Assembly (NCBI GenBank): GCA_963785585.1
Contig: CAWAVW010000002.1
Coordinates: 1-64,000 of the forward strand
Reading direction: 5' to 3'
Length of the DNA stretch: 64,000 bases
From: Palsa-295 sp963785585
GTDB taxonomy: Bacteria; Acidobacteriota; Terriglobia; Acidiferrales; UBA7541
Shown piece by piece: positions 16,972-26,272 of this stretch (position 1 is its first letter; each line of letters starts with the position of its first letter). The position numbers were made by a program, and so were the translations under genes. Under the pieces are notes generated by a model. It saw only the letters and a program-made list of their open reading frames with translations, was not told the origin of the DNA and searched no databases.

Positions 16972-19740
16972 CTAACCGGTATTGTGTAATCCGGCCGCAA
17001 TCCCGTTGATCGTCGCTCCCAGCGCATAATCGTCCGCTTCGCTCTCGGTCCCCGAGCGTTTCCGCCGAAGCAGCTCCACCTGAATCAAGCTCATTGGATC
17101 CACGTACGGATTTCGCAATCGGATCGATTGCGACAAAACCGCGTTTCCCTGCAGCAAATCCTTTTGGCCGGTGATGGCTAACAACATTTTCCGCGTTCGC
17201 TCGAATTCCTCGGCCAGCATACCGAACACACGTGTGCGCAGGTTCGCGTCCGCAACCAGAGTGTTCGCGTAGAGCTGTGCAATATCCATGTCCGCCTTTG
17301 CCATGGCAATCTCCACGTTCCGAACCAGATCCGAAAACAGCGTAAACGAACGCATCATTTCAAGCAGACGACCCTCATACTCGCGGCCCTTGGCGGCGTA
17401 TCGTTCGAGCGCGTAGCCGACTCCGAACCAGGCCGGCACCGCATGCCGGCTTTGCATCCATCCGAACACCCACGGAATTGCGCGCAACTCCGAAAGTTCG
17501 CGGCTTTGCGAACGCCTCGCCGGACGCGAGCCCATTCGAGCGTGCACCAGCTCATTGACCGGCGTGGCCTGCTCGAAATATTCCAGCACTTCTGAATTTT
17601 CCGCGATCGACTGCCGGTAATAGGCGAATGCCTCCGCGGAGATCTCGTCCATCGCGTCATCCCACTTCCGATCGTCGTGGGCCGTTCGCCCGCTCGGACG
17701 CGTCAGCGCCTCGAGGGATGCAGCCACCATCAACTCCAGATTCCATTCGGCCAGAACCGGATCGGAATATTTCCAGTTCAACACTTCGCCCTGCTCGGTG
17801 ATACGGATCTCGCCGGAAAAATCGCCCACCGGCTGTGCCAGAATCGCCCGGTGCGTGGGCCCGCCGCCCCGGCCGACCGTGCCGCCGCGCCCATGAAATA
17901 GCCGCAGCTTTACGCCGCATTCGCGCGCTGCTTGATGCAACTCCCGATGCGCTTTTTGCAGTTCCCACGTGCTCGTCAACATGCCGCCATCTTTATTTGA
18001 ATCGGAGTAGCCGAGCATCACCTCCTGCCGCCGCTCCCAGGAATCGAGCAGCGGCTGGTATTCCGGCGAATTCCATACCGCTCGCATAATTTTCCCGGCA
18101 TTGCGCAGTGAATCGATCGACTCAAACAGCGGCACCGGCATCAGCCCGGGATCGTCCGCCGAAGCCGCCGCCTGTACGCCGCACAGTTTCGCCAGCGAAA
18201 GCCAGTCGTACAAATCCTGCTCGGATTCCGTTCCACTAATCACGTATTGCCGGAGAGCTTCGGACGGGTACAGTTTTTTCAATTGCGCGGCCATCTTGAA
18301 CGTCTCGATTACGTCGCGGGTGCGCTCCGATCCTGCCGCGGCGACGCCAGCCGCCTTCGTCGCGCCCGCTGCGGCGATTTCAGCCAGCGCCTGGCGATGC
18401 AGCTTGGCGTGCTGCCGGATGTCCAGTGTGTGAAGGTGGAAACCAAACGTGCGCACATTGCGGAGGAATGGCTCAACGAGGAGTTCCGCCAGCGTTGCTC
18501 CGCCGTTCGCTGACAGGCTCGCGCGCACCACTTCCAGGTCGCGCTCGAATTCGGAAGCGGATTGGTAGGCCCTCGAGTTTCTCGATTCATCGCGGCTGTA
18601 CTGCAATCGGATTCGCGCAAAATCGAGTAGTCGCCGCGTCAACTCCGTTTCCGAAATCCACTTTCCCAACGACTTTTCGTCGCCCATCGCGCTTTCATAA
18701 GATTCCAACACGCTTCGCAGCGCCGCTGAACACTGCGCCTGGCGCAGCGACGAACTTAGGCGATCGATCAGACGCTCGATTTCCTGTAAGTAAAAATTGA
18801 GCACCGTCTGACGCGCCATCTCGAGCGCATCAGCCGTCGATTGCGGTTTGATCAGCGGGTTCCCGTCGCGGTCGCTTCCAATCCACGAACCAAAATGAAT
18901 CACTTCACCAAGGTCATCTCGCTTGAGTTCCGTTCCGTAAACTGCCGTGAACGATTCTGCCAATTCCTTGTACAGCTTCGGCAGAGTCTCGAACAACGTC
19001 ATCGGATAATAGTCGAGTCCCATGCGCACTTCGTCGATCACTCCCGGTTTCTTCAATCGAACTTCATCCGTTTGCCACAGGGAAGTAATTTCAGCGGCAA
19101 TGAGCGACTCCCGCTCCGCGGCGTCCGCCTGCGGCAACGGCAACGTGTCCAGATTCTCCAGATGTTGCGCGATCCGTCGCCGCTTCATCAACACCGTGCG
19201 TCGCGCAACTTCGGTGGGATGTGCCGTGAAAACCGGCACGATTTTCACCTTTTGCAGTGCCGTTAGCGCGTCCGCCGAGGAGATGCCGGCGTCCCGCATA
19301 CGAAGCAAGGTCCCGCGAAACGATCCGACCTGCGGAGGCTGCTCGGTGTGAAGTTTTGCGGCGCGGCGTCGGCGCTTGCGATGATTGGTTTCCGCCAAAT
19401 TCGTCAATTCGAAATAAATCGCGAACGCCTTTGTGACCCGATGAGCGTCTTCGACTTTCAGTTTGGAGATGATGTCCCGGGCTTCGGTAAGCAATCGATT
19501 TTCAGCGCCGGTCGCCGCATTTTCCTCTCGCTGTTGGATGAGAAGTCGTCGCAGTTGCTCCACAATTTCCAGTAGCCCCGGCCCTTCCTGCTCCACCAGC
19601 ACCCGGCCCAGAAGCACGCCCAGCGAGCGAACATCTCGACGCAAAGGAATCTCTTTTTCCGCCCCAGCCGTGCCCGCGGCGAGTTCCGCCAGCCGCTTCG
19701 ACTGGTCCTTCGCGATCCACAATGGCTCCATGGCATTCAT
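16972..19740 (-). CDS. ppc: phosphoenolpyruvate carboxylase
   Basis: Catalyses PEP + bicarbonate to oxaloacetate, replenishing the TCA cycle. From ATG 19740 the protein has 922 residues; 19788 is an alternative start. Signature elements are intact: TAHPTEVARRT with the catalytic His, GSWIGSDRDGNPLI, the glycine-rich HGRGGTVGRGGGP loop, MLGYSDSNKDGGML, and the C-terminal NTG needed for activity. No regulatory partner is adjacent; the PadR/ADOP pair starts divergently 159 bp away. Confidence 0.97.
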   Translation of the reverse strand: MNAMEPLWIAKDQSKRLAELAAGTAGAEKEIPLRRDVRSLGVLLGRVLVEQEGPGLLEIVEQLRRLLIQQREENAATGAENRLLTEARDIISKLKVEDAHRVTKAFAIYFELTNLAETNHRKRRRRAAKLHTEQPPQVGSFRGTLLRMRDAGISSADALTALQKVKIVPVFTAHPTEVARRTVLMKRRRIAQHLENLDTLPLPQADAAERESLIAAEITSLWQTDEVRLKKPGVIDEVRMGLDYYPMTLFETLPKLYKELAESFTAVYGTELKRDDLGEVIHFGSWIGSDRDGNPLIKPQSTADALEMARQTVLNFYLQEIERLIDRLSSSLRQAQCSAALRSVLESYESAMGDEKSLGKWISETELTRRLLDFARIRLQYSRDESRNSRAYQSASEFERDLEVVRASLSANGGATLAELLVEPFLRNVRTFGFHLHTLDIRQHAKLHRQALAEIAAAGATKAAGVAAAGSERTRDVIETFKMAAQLKKLYPSEALRQYVISGTESEQDLYDWLSLAKLCGVQAAASADDPGLMPVPLFESIDSLRNAGKIMRAVWNSPEYQPLLDSWERRQEVMLGYSDSNKDGGMLTSTWELQKAHRELHQAARECGVKLRLFHGRGGTVGRGGGPTHRAILAQPVGDFSGEIRITEQGEVLNWKYSDPVLAEWNLELMVAASLEALTRPSGRTAHDDRKWDDAMDEISAEAFAYYRQSIAENSEVLEYFEQATPVNELVHARMGSRPARRSQSRELSELRAIPWVFGWMQSRHAVPAWFGVGYALERYAAKGREYEGRLLEMMRSFTLFSDLVRNVEIAMAKADMDIAQLYANTLVADANLRTRVFGMLAEEFERTRKMLLAITGQKDLLQGNAVLSQSIRLRNPYVDPMSLIQVELLRRKRSGTESEADDYALGATINGIAAGLHNTG

Positions 19741-19845
19741 AATGAAGGCATCGCCGCGACGCTCGCAAGCGCCTTCCATCAATCGCACCCATCAACGTCG
19801 CTCATGGCTCGGGTGGGCTGCATCGTGCGACCGGAGCTTCTCCCC

Positions 19846-19896
19846 TTGACAATCTACAAGAGTCGTGAAATTCTCCCCTAGTTATTCTAGGGAGAA
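19846..19896 (+). promoter_or_regulatory. promoter and palindromic operator of the padR gene
   Basis: A consensus -35 TTGACA is at 19846-19851. The -10 region 17 bp downstream (about 19869-19874, AATTCT) is weak and runs into an inverted repeat TTCTCCCCTAG-TTATT-CTAGGGAGAA (19871-19896; one arm is a base longer). The right arm contains the GGAGAAG ribosome-binding sequence directly before ATG 19900. A repressor bound here would block both polymerase and ribosome access, so autoregulation by the PadR product is a natural inference. Confidence 0.6.
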
Positions 19897-19899
19897 GAC

Positions 19900-20229
19900 A
19901 TGAGCCCGTCCGGCGACGTTCTGCAAGGTACTCTCGATCTGCTGATCCTGAAAACCGTCGCTCTTGAACCCATGCACGGCTGGGGCATCGCCCAGCGCAT
20001 TCAGCAGATCTCCCAGGACGTTCTGCAAATCCAGCAAGGCTCCCTGTATCCCGCCCTCTACCGCCTCGAACGTAAAAAATGGATTCGCGCTGAATGGGGA
20101 GCCTCGGAAAACAATCGTAAGGCGAAGTTTTACGCGCTCACGAGCGCGGGCCGTCAACAACTCGAAAAGGAACTGGCGCACTGGGACCGCTTGTCTTCCG
20201 CTGTTGCTTTGATATTGCAGCGTGTCTAG
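19900..20229 (+). CDS. PadR-family transcriptional regulator
   Basis: The 109-residue winged-helix protein has the PadR pattern: LQGTLDLLILKTVALEPMHG at the start, GSLYPALYRLERKKWI as recognition helix and wing, and a short C-terminal dimerisation helix. It lies 49 bp upstream of the ADOP permease. In acidobacteria, PadR genes are very commonly coupled to these permeases. It probably represses itself and the permease through the palindrome at 19871-19896; the inducing signal is unknown. Confidence 0.92.
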   Translation: MSPSGDVLQGTLDLLILKTVALEPMHGWGIAQRIQQISQDVLQIQQGSLYPALYRLERKKWIRAEWGASENNRKAKFYALTSAGRQQLEKELAHWDRLSSAVALILQRV

Positions 20230-20278
20230 CGATCCCGAGATTTGCCGGCGCGAATATTCGCCTGCGTGAGAGGAAGCA

Positions 20279-22981
20279 ATGAAAACTTGGCGCAATTGGT
20301 TTTCTCGGCGGAAGTGGGAACGCGATTTGAGCGAAGAGTTGCGATTCCACATCGACCGGCAGACCGCTGAATTTATTTCCGCCGGCATGGCTCCGGAAGA
20401 GGCGCGCCGCCAAGCCGTGCTGCGACTGGGCGCCGCCGAAGGCGTGAAAGAAAACTGCCGCGAACAGCGCCGCGGCCACTGGCTCGAATCGGTTTGGAGT
20501 GACGTCCGTTACGGCATGCGCAGCCTGGGGAAAAACCCCAGCTTTACGGCGGTGGCGATTCTTTCGCTGGCCCTGGGAATCGGCGTGAACGTCACAATAT
20601 TCACGCTCGCTCAGGAAGTTTTGCTGCAAAAGCTCACGGTCCCGCATCCGGATCAGCTTCGCATGCTCCGGTGGACTGCCGGCGAACATCGCGTGATTCA
20701 CTCGACCTGGGGCAACTTCGACAGGACCGCGACCGGCGAAGCGAGCAGCAACTCCTTCGCGTATCCCGTATTCAGAGACTTGCAGAAACAGAATACGGTC
20801 CTGTACGAGCTATTCGGCTTTAAGGATTTCGGCACTCTCACCGCTTCCGTGGATGGCCAGGCGGAAGCGGTGCGGGGAGAATTTGTATCGGGAAACTACT
20901 ACGACGGCCTCGAGGTCTCCCCGGCACTGGGGCGCCCGATTCAACCTCACGACGACATAGCGGAAAGTTCTCCGGTTGCATTGATTAGCGACGGCTATTG
21001 GACCCGGCGCTTCGGGCGCTCACCGGCGGTGATCGGCAAGACGATCGAACTGAACCGAATTCCCGTGACGATCGTGGGCGTAAATCCCGCCGGATTTACT
21101 GGCGCCACGAACCCTCACGAATCTCCGGACGTGTTTCTGCCCTTCAGCCTGCAACCGACCATCTTGCCCTATAACGAAGGACCGATTCTCACCGAATCAA
21201 AAGTCTGGTGGATGGTGGTGATGGGCCGGGCCAAGCCTGGCGTTTCCGACGACACCGCGACAGCCTCGCTCAACGTGCTGCTGAATCAAGCCGTGCGGGA
21301 CAAGATGACCGTCGGCAAGGGCGACGTGCTGCCGCGTTTGTCGCTCGATCCCGGCAACCGCGGTTTGAATATTGCGCAGAAGCAGTTCGGCCAGCCCACC
21401 TATATATTGATGGCGCTCGCTGGGTTTGTCCTGCTGCTCGCCTGCGCAAACCTGGCCAATCTTTTGCTCGCGCGTGCATCGGCCCGCCAGCGCGAAATGA
21501 GCGTTCGCCTTGCTCTAGGCGCGGGTCGCGGCCGAATCGTGCGGCAAGTGATGACCGAGAGTCTGCTACTCGCAGCGCTGGGCGGCGCGACGGGACTATT
21601 TTTGGGATATCTCGGACGGGACATCATTCCGCATTTGCTCTCCGATTCCTGGGAGCGGACGCCGTTTGCCGCTCACTTTGGATGGCGGATACTGGCGTTT
21701 TGCGCCGCTGTATCACTGGCCAGCGGAATTTTGTTCGGCCTTGCGCCCGCATGGCAGGCCACTCGAACCGACGTCAACTCGGGCGTGAAGGAGGGCGCTC
21801 GCGCTACTTCGAATCGCACGCGAGGATTCGTGGGGAAGGCGCTCGTCGTTTTTCAGGTTTCGCTTTCGTTGGTGCTGGTGGCGGGCGCGGGACTGTTTGT
21901 CCGCACACTCGTGAACCTGTCCTCCGTCGATCCCGGGTTTCAGCCTCAGCACGTTCTGCTATTCGATATTGACCCTCCGAAATCGCGCTACCCCCAGCCG
22001 AAAGACATTGCGCTTCATGTTCAGATCGAACAAAGGCTTTCCGCCGTGCCTGGAATCGAATCGGTAACGCTTTCCGGCGAACCCTTGGTTGCCAACAGTG
22101 TTTCGGATACGGACTTCGTTCCTACGGACACGCCGAAAATTGAGGGACAAGCGATGGAAGCGTACGTGAACTACGTCGGCGCAAATTTCTTCCAGACCAT
22201 GCAAGCGCCGATTCTCTATGGCCGGGGATTCGATTCACGGGACACCGAAACTTCGCCGAAAGTCGCCGTTGTGAACCAGGAAATCGTGAAACAATTTTTC
22301 CCGCACACCAATCCGATCGGAAAAACTTTCAACAAAGAGCGCCTCGAAATCGTCGGCGTTTGCGCGAATATGCGTTACCAGAATTTGCGCGAGCAGCCCC
22401 CTGCCACGTTCTACGTCCCCTACCGGCAGATCGAGTACGCCGGCGGCATGACCTACGAAGTCCGAACGCGCGGAAATGCCACCGCCGTCCTCGCCGGTAT
22501 CCGGGAGTCCGTTCACTCCATCGACAGCGGCCTGCCGGTCACCAACGTTCGAACCCAGACCGAACAGATCGCGGCGACCATGCAGCAGGAGCGCATTTTC
22601 GCCACGCTCACGGCGGGATTCGGAGTCCTTGCGCTACTGCTGGCTGGGATTGGAATTTACGGGCTGATGGCGTACAACGTGGCCCGTCGAACCAACGAGA
22701 TCGGGATTCGCATGGCGCTCGGCGCTCAACGCAGCGTCATTGGCCGGATGGTGTTACGGGAAACGCTGGGGCTCGTCTTTCTGGGCGTGTTGATTGGAAT
22801 TCCCTGCGTCTGGGCGACGTCGCGCGTGATCGTCAGCCTGTTGTTTGGGCTTTCGCCGCACGATCCTGAAACGCTTGCCGCCGTCGTCTTCCTGCTCTTG
22901 CTGGTCGGCGTTGTGGCTGGCTTTGTGCCGTCTCGCCGCGCCACGAATATGGATCCGATGGTCGCGCTTCGTCACGAATAG
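20279..22981 (+). CDS. ADOP-family (acidobacterial duplicated orphan permease) protein
   Basis: The 900-residue protein has two MacB/FtsX-type permease halves in one chain. The N-terminal soluble segment (RRKWERDLSEELRFHIDRQT, GMAPEEARRQA) is characteristic of the ADOP family. TM1 (FTAVAILSLALGIGVNVTIF) precedes a periplasmic core and a first FtsX block (about 375-480, LLARASARQREMSVRLALGA). A second periplasmic domain and the final FtsX block (LMAYNVARRTNEIGIRMALGAQ, to 900) follow. No ATPase gene is adjacent, hence 'orphan'. AGAGGAAG precedes the ATG. Substrate unknown; the PadR gene upstream is its likely regulator. Confidence 0.92.
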   Translation: MKTWRNWFSRRKWERDLSEELRFHIDRQTAEFISAGMAPEEARRQAVLRLGAAEGVKENCREQRRGHWLESVWSDVRYGMRSLGKNPSFTAVAILSLALGIGVNVTIFTLAQEVLLQKLTVPHPDQLRMLRWTAGEHRVIHSTWGNFDRTATGEASSNSFAYPVFRDLQKQNTVLYELFGFKDFGTLTASVDGQAEAVRGEFVSGNYYDGLEVSPALGRPIQPHDDIAESSPVALISDGYWTRRFGRSPAVIGKTIELNRIPVTIVGVNPAGFTGATNPHESPDVFLPFSLQPTILPYNEGPILTESKVWWMVVMGRAKPGVSDDTATASLNVLLNQAVRDKMTVGKGDVLPRLSLDPGNRGLNIAQKQFGQPTYILMALAGFVLLLACANLANLLLARASARQREMSVRLALGAGRGRIVRQVMTESLLLAALGGATGLFLGYLGRDIIPHLLSDSWERTPFAAHFGWRILAFCAAVSLASGILFGLAPAWQATRTDVNSGVKEGARATSNRTRGFVGKALVVFQVSLSLVLVAGAGLFVRTLVNLSSVDPGFQPQHVLLFDIDPPKSRYPQPKDIALHVQIEQRLSAVPGIESVTLSGEPLVANSVSDTDFVPTDTPKIEGQAMEAYVNYVGANFFQTMQAPILYGRGFDSRDTETSPKVAVVNQEIVKQFFPHTNPIGKTFNKERLEIVGVCANMRYQNLREQPPATFYVPYRQIEYAGGMTYEVRTRGNATAVLAGIRESVHSIDSGLPVTNVRTQTEQIAATMQQERIFATLTAGFGVLALLLAGIGIYGLMAYNVARRTNEIGIRMALGAQRSVIGRMVLRETLGLVFLGVLIGIPCVWATSRVIVSLLFGLSPHDPETLAAVVFLLLLVGVVAGFVPSRRATNMDPMVALRHE

Positions 22982-23007
22982 AATCGCGCGCGCTTTCTGT
23001 GCCCATT

Positions 23008-23388
23008 CTATTTCGTTGGCACGACCACGATTTCAGAGCTGTCCGCGGGCAAATGAAGCGTGATCGTCGTCGTCTTGTTCGGCCGGATCAGCTGATGTTT
23101 GGACCATTCGGTGAACGATCCCTTGTAGTAGCCGCGCAAATCGTATTGGCCCGCATCGTAGCGTTCGAACGCAAAATGACCGTTGGCATCCGTATGCGTT
23201 GCGTGCGGATGCAGCCCGTCGGAAGTCTGAATCGTAACGCTCGCATCGGCCACGGGTTTGCCTTGTGCATTCACCACGTCGCCTTCGACGTTTCCGAGAC
23301 CCCGGCGAAATTGCGCGCCGGCGACCAAAGCCGTCGCAAGCACGAACGAACCGGCTATAACGAAGTTTTTCAATTTCACGGCGCACAC
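23008..23388 (-). CDS. exported carboxypeptidase-regulatory-like domain protein
   Basis: 126 residues: signal peptide (FVIAGSFVLATALVAGAQ) followed by a single transthyretin-like beta-sandwich (VEGDVVNAQGKPVADASVTI, then DANGHFAFERYDAGQYDLRG). Such CarboxypepD_reg-like modules mediate binding or stability in larger envelope proteins; here the module stands alone. It converges on the ADOP gene with a 26-bp gap. No enzymatic function is expected. Confidence 0.75.
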   Translation of the reverse strand: MCAVKLKNFVIAGSFVLATALVAGAQFRRGLGNVEGDVVNAQGKPVADASVTIQTSDGLHPHATHTDANGHFAFERYDAGQYDLRGYYKGSFTEWSKHQLIRPNKTTTITLHLPADSSEIVVVPTK

Positions 23389-23542
23389 CTCCTCCGAAGC
23401 TAACGACCATTTTAGGCGCTTGCGCGCGCATGGATCGAAGCGCCGAGGGACGGCTGTGGCTGAAATCGAACTCCTGTACCCGCGGACAGGCGAAGCTCTT
23501 TTGGCGAGAGCTTGTTCCTGGCGCGCACGCTCCGGTTCACGA

Positions 23543-24631
23543 TCAATACTTGTAGTGGCGGCTCGCGGCGGAATGCCCGGGCTGTTCCATGCGTCCGGAA
23601 TCAGGGCTCGTTCCCCGCTCCATTGCCAGAAAATACGTCAGGAGTTGCAGAGGAATTAGATGTACGAAAGCAGCCAGCCACTCCTCGCACTCCGGAACGA
23701 CGAGGAGCTGATCCGCGGAAATGTCGTGATTGGAACTCGCAGTCGCGATCGCAGCGCGAAAGACTTTCAACTCCCCGGCGGCGCGAAATATCTGCCGTGC
23801 GCGTTCATCACTCGGGCTGGCCGTCAGCAATCCGACAAGTCCGGCTCGTGAATCCGTTTCCGAAAATGGTCCGTGCAGGATTTCTTCGGTATCAAATCCC
23901 TCCGCGGCGATGTAGCAAGCTTCCTTGATTTTCAGCGCCGCTTCGCTCGCCGTCGCCCAAGCCACCCCCGAGCCGAATATTTCCAGCCGCGCGAGCGGCG
24001 CAATATTCTTCGCAAGCGCCTTCGCCTCAGGTTCCAACAGGAGCGCTTCTTTGATCAGTTGCGGAACCCGTTGTATGGCTGGTTCCACGCCAGATTTCGC
24101 CAGCAGATTTTTTCGCGATGCGACACGCGCGATCAGGATGGCGAGCGCTGCGAGCGCAGTTGTGTAACTTTTCGTATATGCGAACGCCTTTTCCTGCTCG
24201 CACGTTTCGATCCGGAAATCCGAGTTACGAGCGCCTTCACCGCAAGCTTCCCCCGTGATTGCAACGGTCAACGCGCCCGCCGCGCGAGCGCGGTGCAGGG
24301 CCTCCACGGAAGCGGACGACGTGCCGGTGTGGGTGATCACGATCACCGCGTCGTCGCGCCCGAAGGCTACCGGGTGGTGCAAAAGTTCGAACGACTGCTC
24401 GTAATACGCTCGAAATCGGCCTGCGGTGAAATCGCGCATCCATGTTTCGCAAACGCGTGCCGCGTGCAGGGACGTCCCGATACCGACAAACGTGATCCGT
24501 GCTTTCGCTGCAACGACGTCCGCGATGCGCTCAATTTCACCCTTCTTTGAGAAGACTTTTTCAATGAGCGAAGGCTGCGCATGAATTGCTTCATACACAT
24601 GGAAGGGATGAGCGACGCGAGTGTCGGCCAT
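23543..24631 (-). CDS. double SIS-domain protein, GlmS isomerase-like
   Basis: The 362-residue protein from ATG 24631 has two sugar-isomerase (SIS) domains. The first carries FVGIGTSLHAARVCETWM and VIVITHTGTSSASVEAL, the second IFGSGVAWATASEAALKIKE and AAEGFDTEEILHGPFSE. The C-terminus (TYFLAMERGTSPDSGRMEQP) resembles the GlmS isomerase tail. The glutaminase domain of true GlmS is absent, so this is more likely a deaminase or deglycase of phosphorylated amino sugars (AgaS/FrlB-like) than glucosamine synthase. The exact substrate cannot be read from the sequence. Confidence 0.8.
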   Translation of the reverse strand: MADTRVAHPFHVYEAIHAQPSLIEKVFSKKGEIERIADVVAAKARITFVGIGTSLHAARVCETWMRDFTAGRFRAYYEQSFELLHHPVAFGRDDAVIVITHTGTSSASVEALHRARAAGALTVAITGEACGEGARNSDFRIETCEQEKAFAYTKSYTTALAALAILIARVASRKNLLAKSGVEPAIQRVPQLIKEALLLEPEAKALAKNIAPLARLEIFGSGVAWATASEAALKIKEACYIAAEGFDTEEILHGPFSETDSRAGLVGLLTASPSDERARQIFRAAGELKVFRAAIATASSNHDISADQLLVVPECEEWLAAFVHLIPLQLLTYFLAMERGTSPDSGRMEQPGHSAASRHYKY

Positions 24632-24885
24632 TGGTTTCTCTCCGTTTCTTCGAAGCACAATCCATTCAAATTTAGTAGCGGCCTATTCTAGTGCCCTTCG
24701 TTTGAACTTACTCTTTCTTTGTCGCCCAATCCTTCGCACCGTCACAGGCTGCCGGCGAGGATTCTCCAAAGGAGAGCGCCGGTGTGCATCCCCTTCTCCG
24801 AACGCGTTGACTGTTTCAACGACGGGATGCGCCATGGACCGCGCTCTCTTTTTCCCGCGAGTATTCTGTAATGGGAGGTCGAATT

Positions 24886-25572
24886 TTGTGGACCAATTTC
24901 ATTGGCCCGATACTCGCGTTTCTGCCGCTGCGGTTGCGCACGCGCTGGTGGCCCGACTTTCCGATCGAATGGAAGTGCGCAACTGTCGTGTCCGGAATTC
25001 TAGAAGCGCTTCTATCGCTGGTCACGCTTGGATTCTGGTACTTCGCATACTTCGCGTTTCTGGCTGAGAAATTCGTCACGGCGCGCGACGCGCCCGGCAG
25101 CAGTTTTCGATATGGTTGGGAGCCCGTGCGCCAGGCGGGGCTTTTCGCCTTCGCGCTCCATCCGATTACTTGGACAGTCGTCTACTTCGGATGCGAAGGA
25201 ATCGTGCGATCTCTCGCCGCGCTGACCGAGCAGCGTTCGTACGGGATATTTCCGCTTACGGCTGCCGACTCCATTTACTACGCTCTCGCGCGGCCGCGTC
25301 CCATCGTTGAGTTACCGCTCGTGTGTGATGAAATGACGCCGGGCCACGGCAACTTTGATTTACAGATTTCTTCATGCCGGCGACGGCCCACGTGGAAATA
25401 TCCCTTTACGATTCGTTACAGCGGTACGTATTTCCAGGTGGTTGGTGAAAGTCATCTGGCCGCGGGGCCGCGGCCGCATTTACATCAACTCCGCAGATTA
25501 CCGCCCGGTGAAATCGCTCGCGGGTTGAAGGACTACGATCCGAACGACATCCTGGCCCGTGCGAGCGGGTGA
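24886..25572 (+). CDS. hypothetical membrane protein
   Basis: I do not recognise this protein. From a TTG at 24886, with GGGAGG 7 nt upstream, it has 228 residues. An ATG at 24871 is in frame, but the Shine-Dalgarno sequence lies inside that extension. Two or three hydrophobic segments occupy the first half (GPILAFLPL, ILEALLSLVTLGFWYFAYFAF, GLFAFALHPITWTVVYFG). A soluble C-terminal part follows (VCDEMTPGHGNFDLQISSCRRR). Upstream lies a hairpin-rich leader at about 24752-24782. No operon partner is evident. Confidence 0.6.
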   Translation: MWTNFIGPILAFLPLRLRTRWWPDFPIEWKCATVVSGILEALLSLVTLGFWYFAYFAFLAEKFVTARDAPGSSFRYGWEPVRQAGLFAFALHPITWTVVYFGCEGIVRSLAALTEQRSYGIFPLTAADSIYYALARPRPIVELPLVCDEMTPGHGNFDLQISSCRRRPTWKYPFTIRYSGTYFQVVGESHLAAGPRPHLHQLRRLPPGEIARGLKDYDPNDILARASG

Positions 25573-25585
25573 GCGAAGCGTTCTG

Positions 25586-26146
25586 CTACTCCGGAATTTG
25601 ATTTTCCGGCACTCCGCTGTGGCGTGCCTGATCCTGCAGGTCGCTGATCTTCGACGCCGTGTCCGCACGCTGTTGTTGCAATCGGATCAGCTCATCGTGC
25701 CAATCGTCGATCTTTGCGCCGGTCGCATGCCGCGTGGAATTTACCGTGTTGCCGCTCAGCGCGCCCTGCAGCTCGGCGATCTTCGAGTCCAAATCCGGCA
25801 ACTGCCCCTGCAGCCTCAGAATTTGATTTCGGTACGAGTTGATCGTAGCGGCGCTCGCCGTTTTGCTTACCGGCTGTTTCATCGGTTTGGCCTTGGCGAC
25901 GCCGACTGTCGAAATGGCAGAGCGCCCTCGCAGGTCGCCCACATCGTCGTTGGTCCACACTTTTCTGGCCGGCGCCGCCGACGACGCAGGACTGGTAGCG
26001 GATGATTGAGTCTCTTGCGGAGTGTTGGTCGGGGATTGAGCCGGAGCAGACTCTTGCACCGGCGCCGTGCTTTGTCCGGCCGTGCAATGGGGCGCCAAGC
26101 TCGCAAGCGCGAGCACCGAAACAGCGGGCAATGTCCATCGAGCCAT
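25586..26146 (-). CDS. exported coiled-coil protein of unknown function
   Basis: 186 residues: signal peptide with possible processing after about residue 24, a Pro/Ser/Thr/Gln-rich linker (about 25-60) and a C-terminal helix (about 98-180) with heptad spacing (NQILRLQGQLPDLDSKIAEL, DELIRLQQQRADTASKISDL). The composition suggests a periplasmic structural or scaffold protein. No known family motif is recognised. Confidence 0.6.
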   Translation of the reverse strand: MARWTLPAVSVLALASLAPHCTAGQSTAPVQESAPAQSPTNTPQETQSSATSPASSAAPARKVWTNDDVGDLRGRSAISTVGVAKAKPMKQPVSKTASAATINSYRNQILRLQGQLPDLDSKIAELQGALSGNTVNSTRHATGAKIDDWHDELIRLQQQRADTASKISDLQDQARHSGVPENQIPE

Positions 26147-26272
26147 AAAACCTCCACGAACCGAATGATCGTCGCGCTCAGGAATAAGGAGGGCTTAGCC
26201 TGTTGCTCGGAATAGTATTTCAGAGGTTCGGAGGGCGCCGGCAGTTCGCTGAAATGTGCGTACGTCTAAGAG

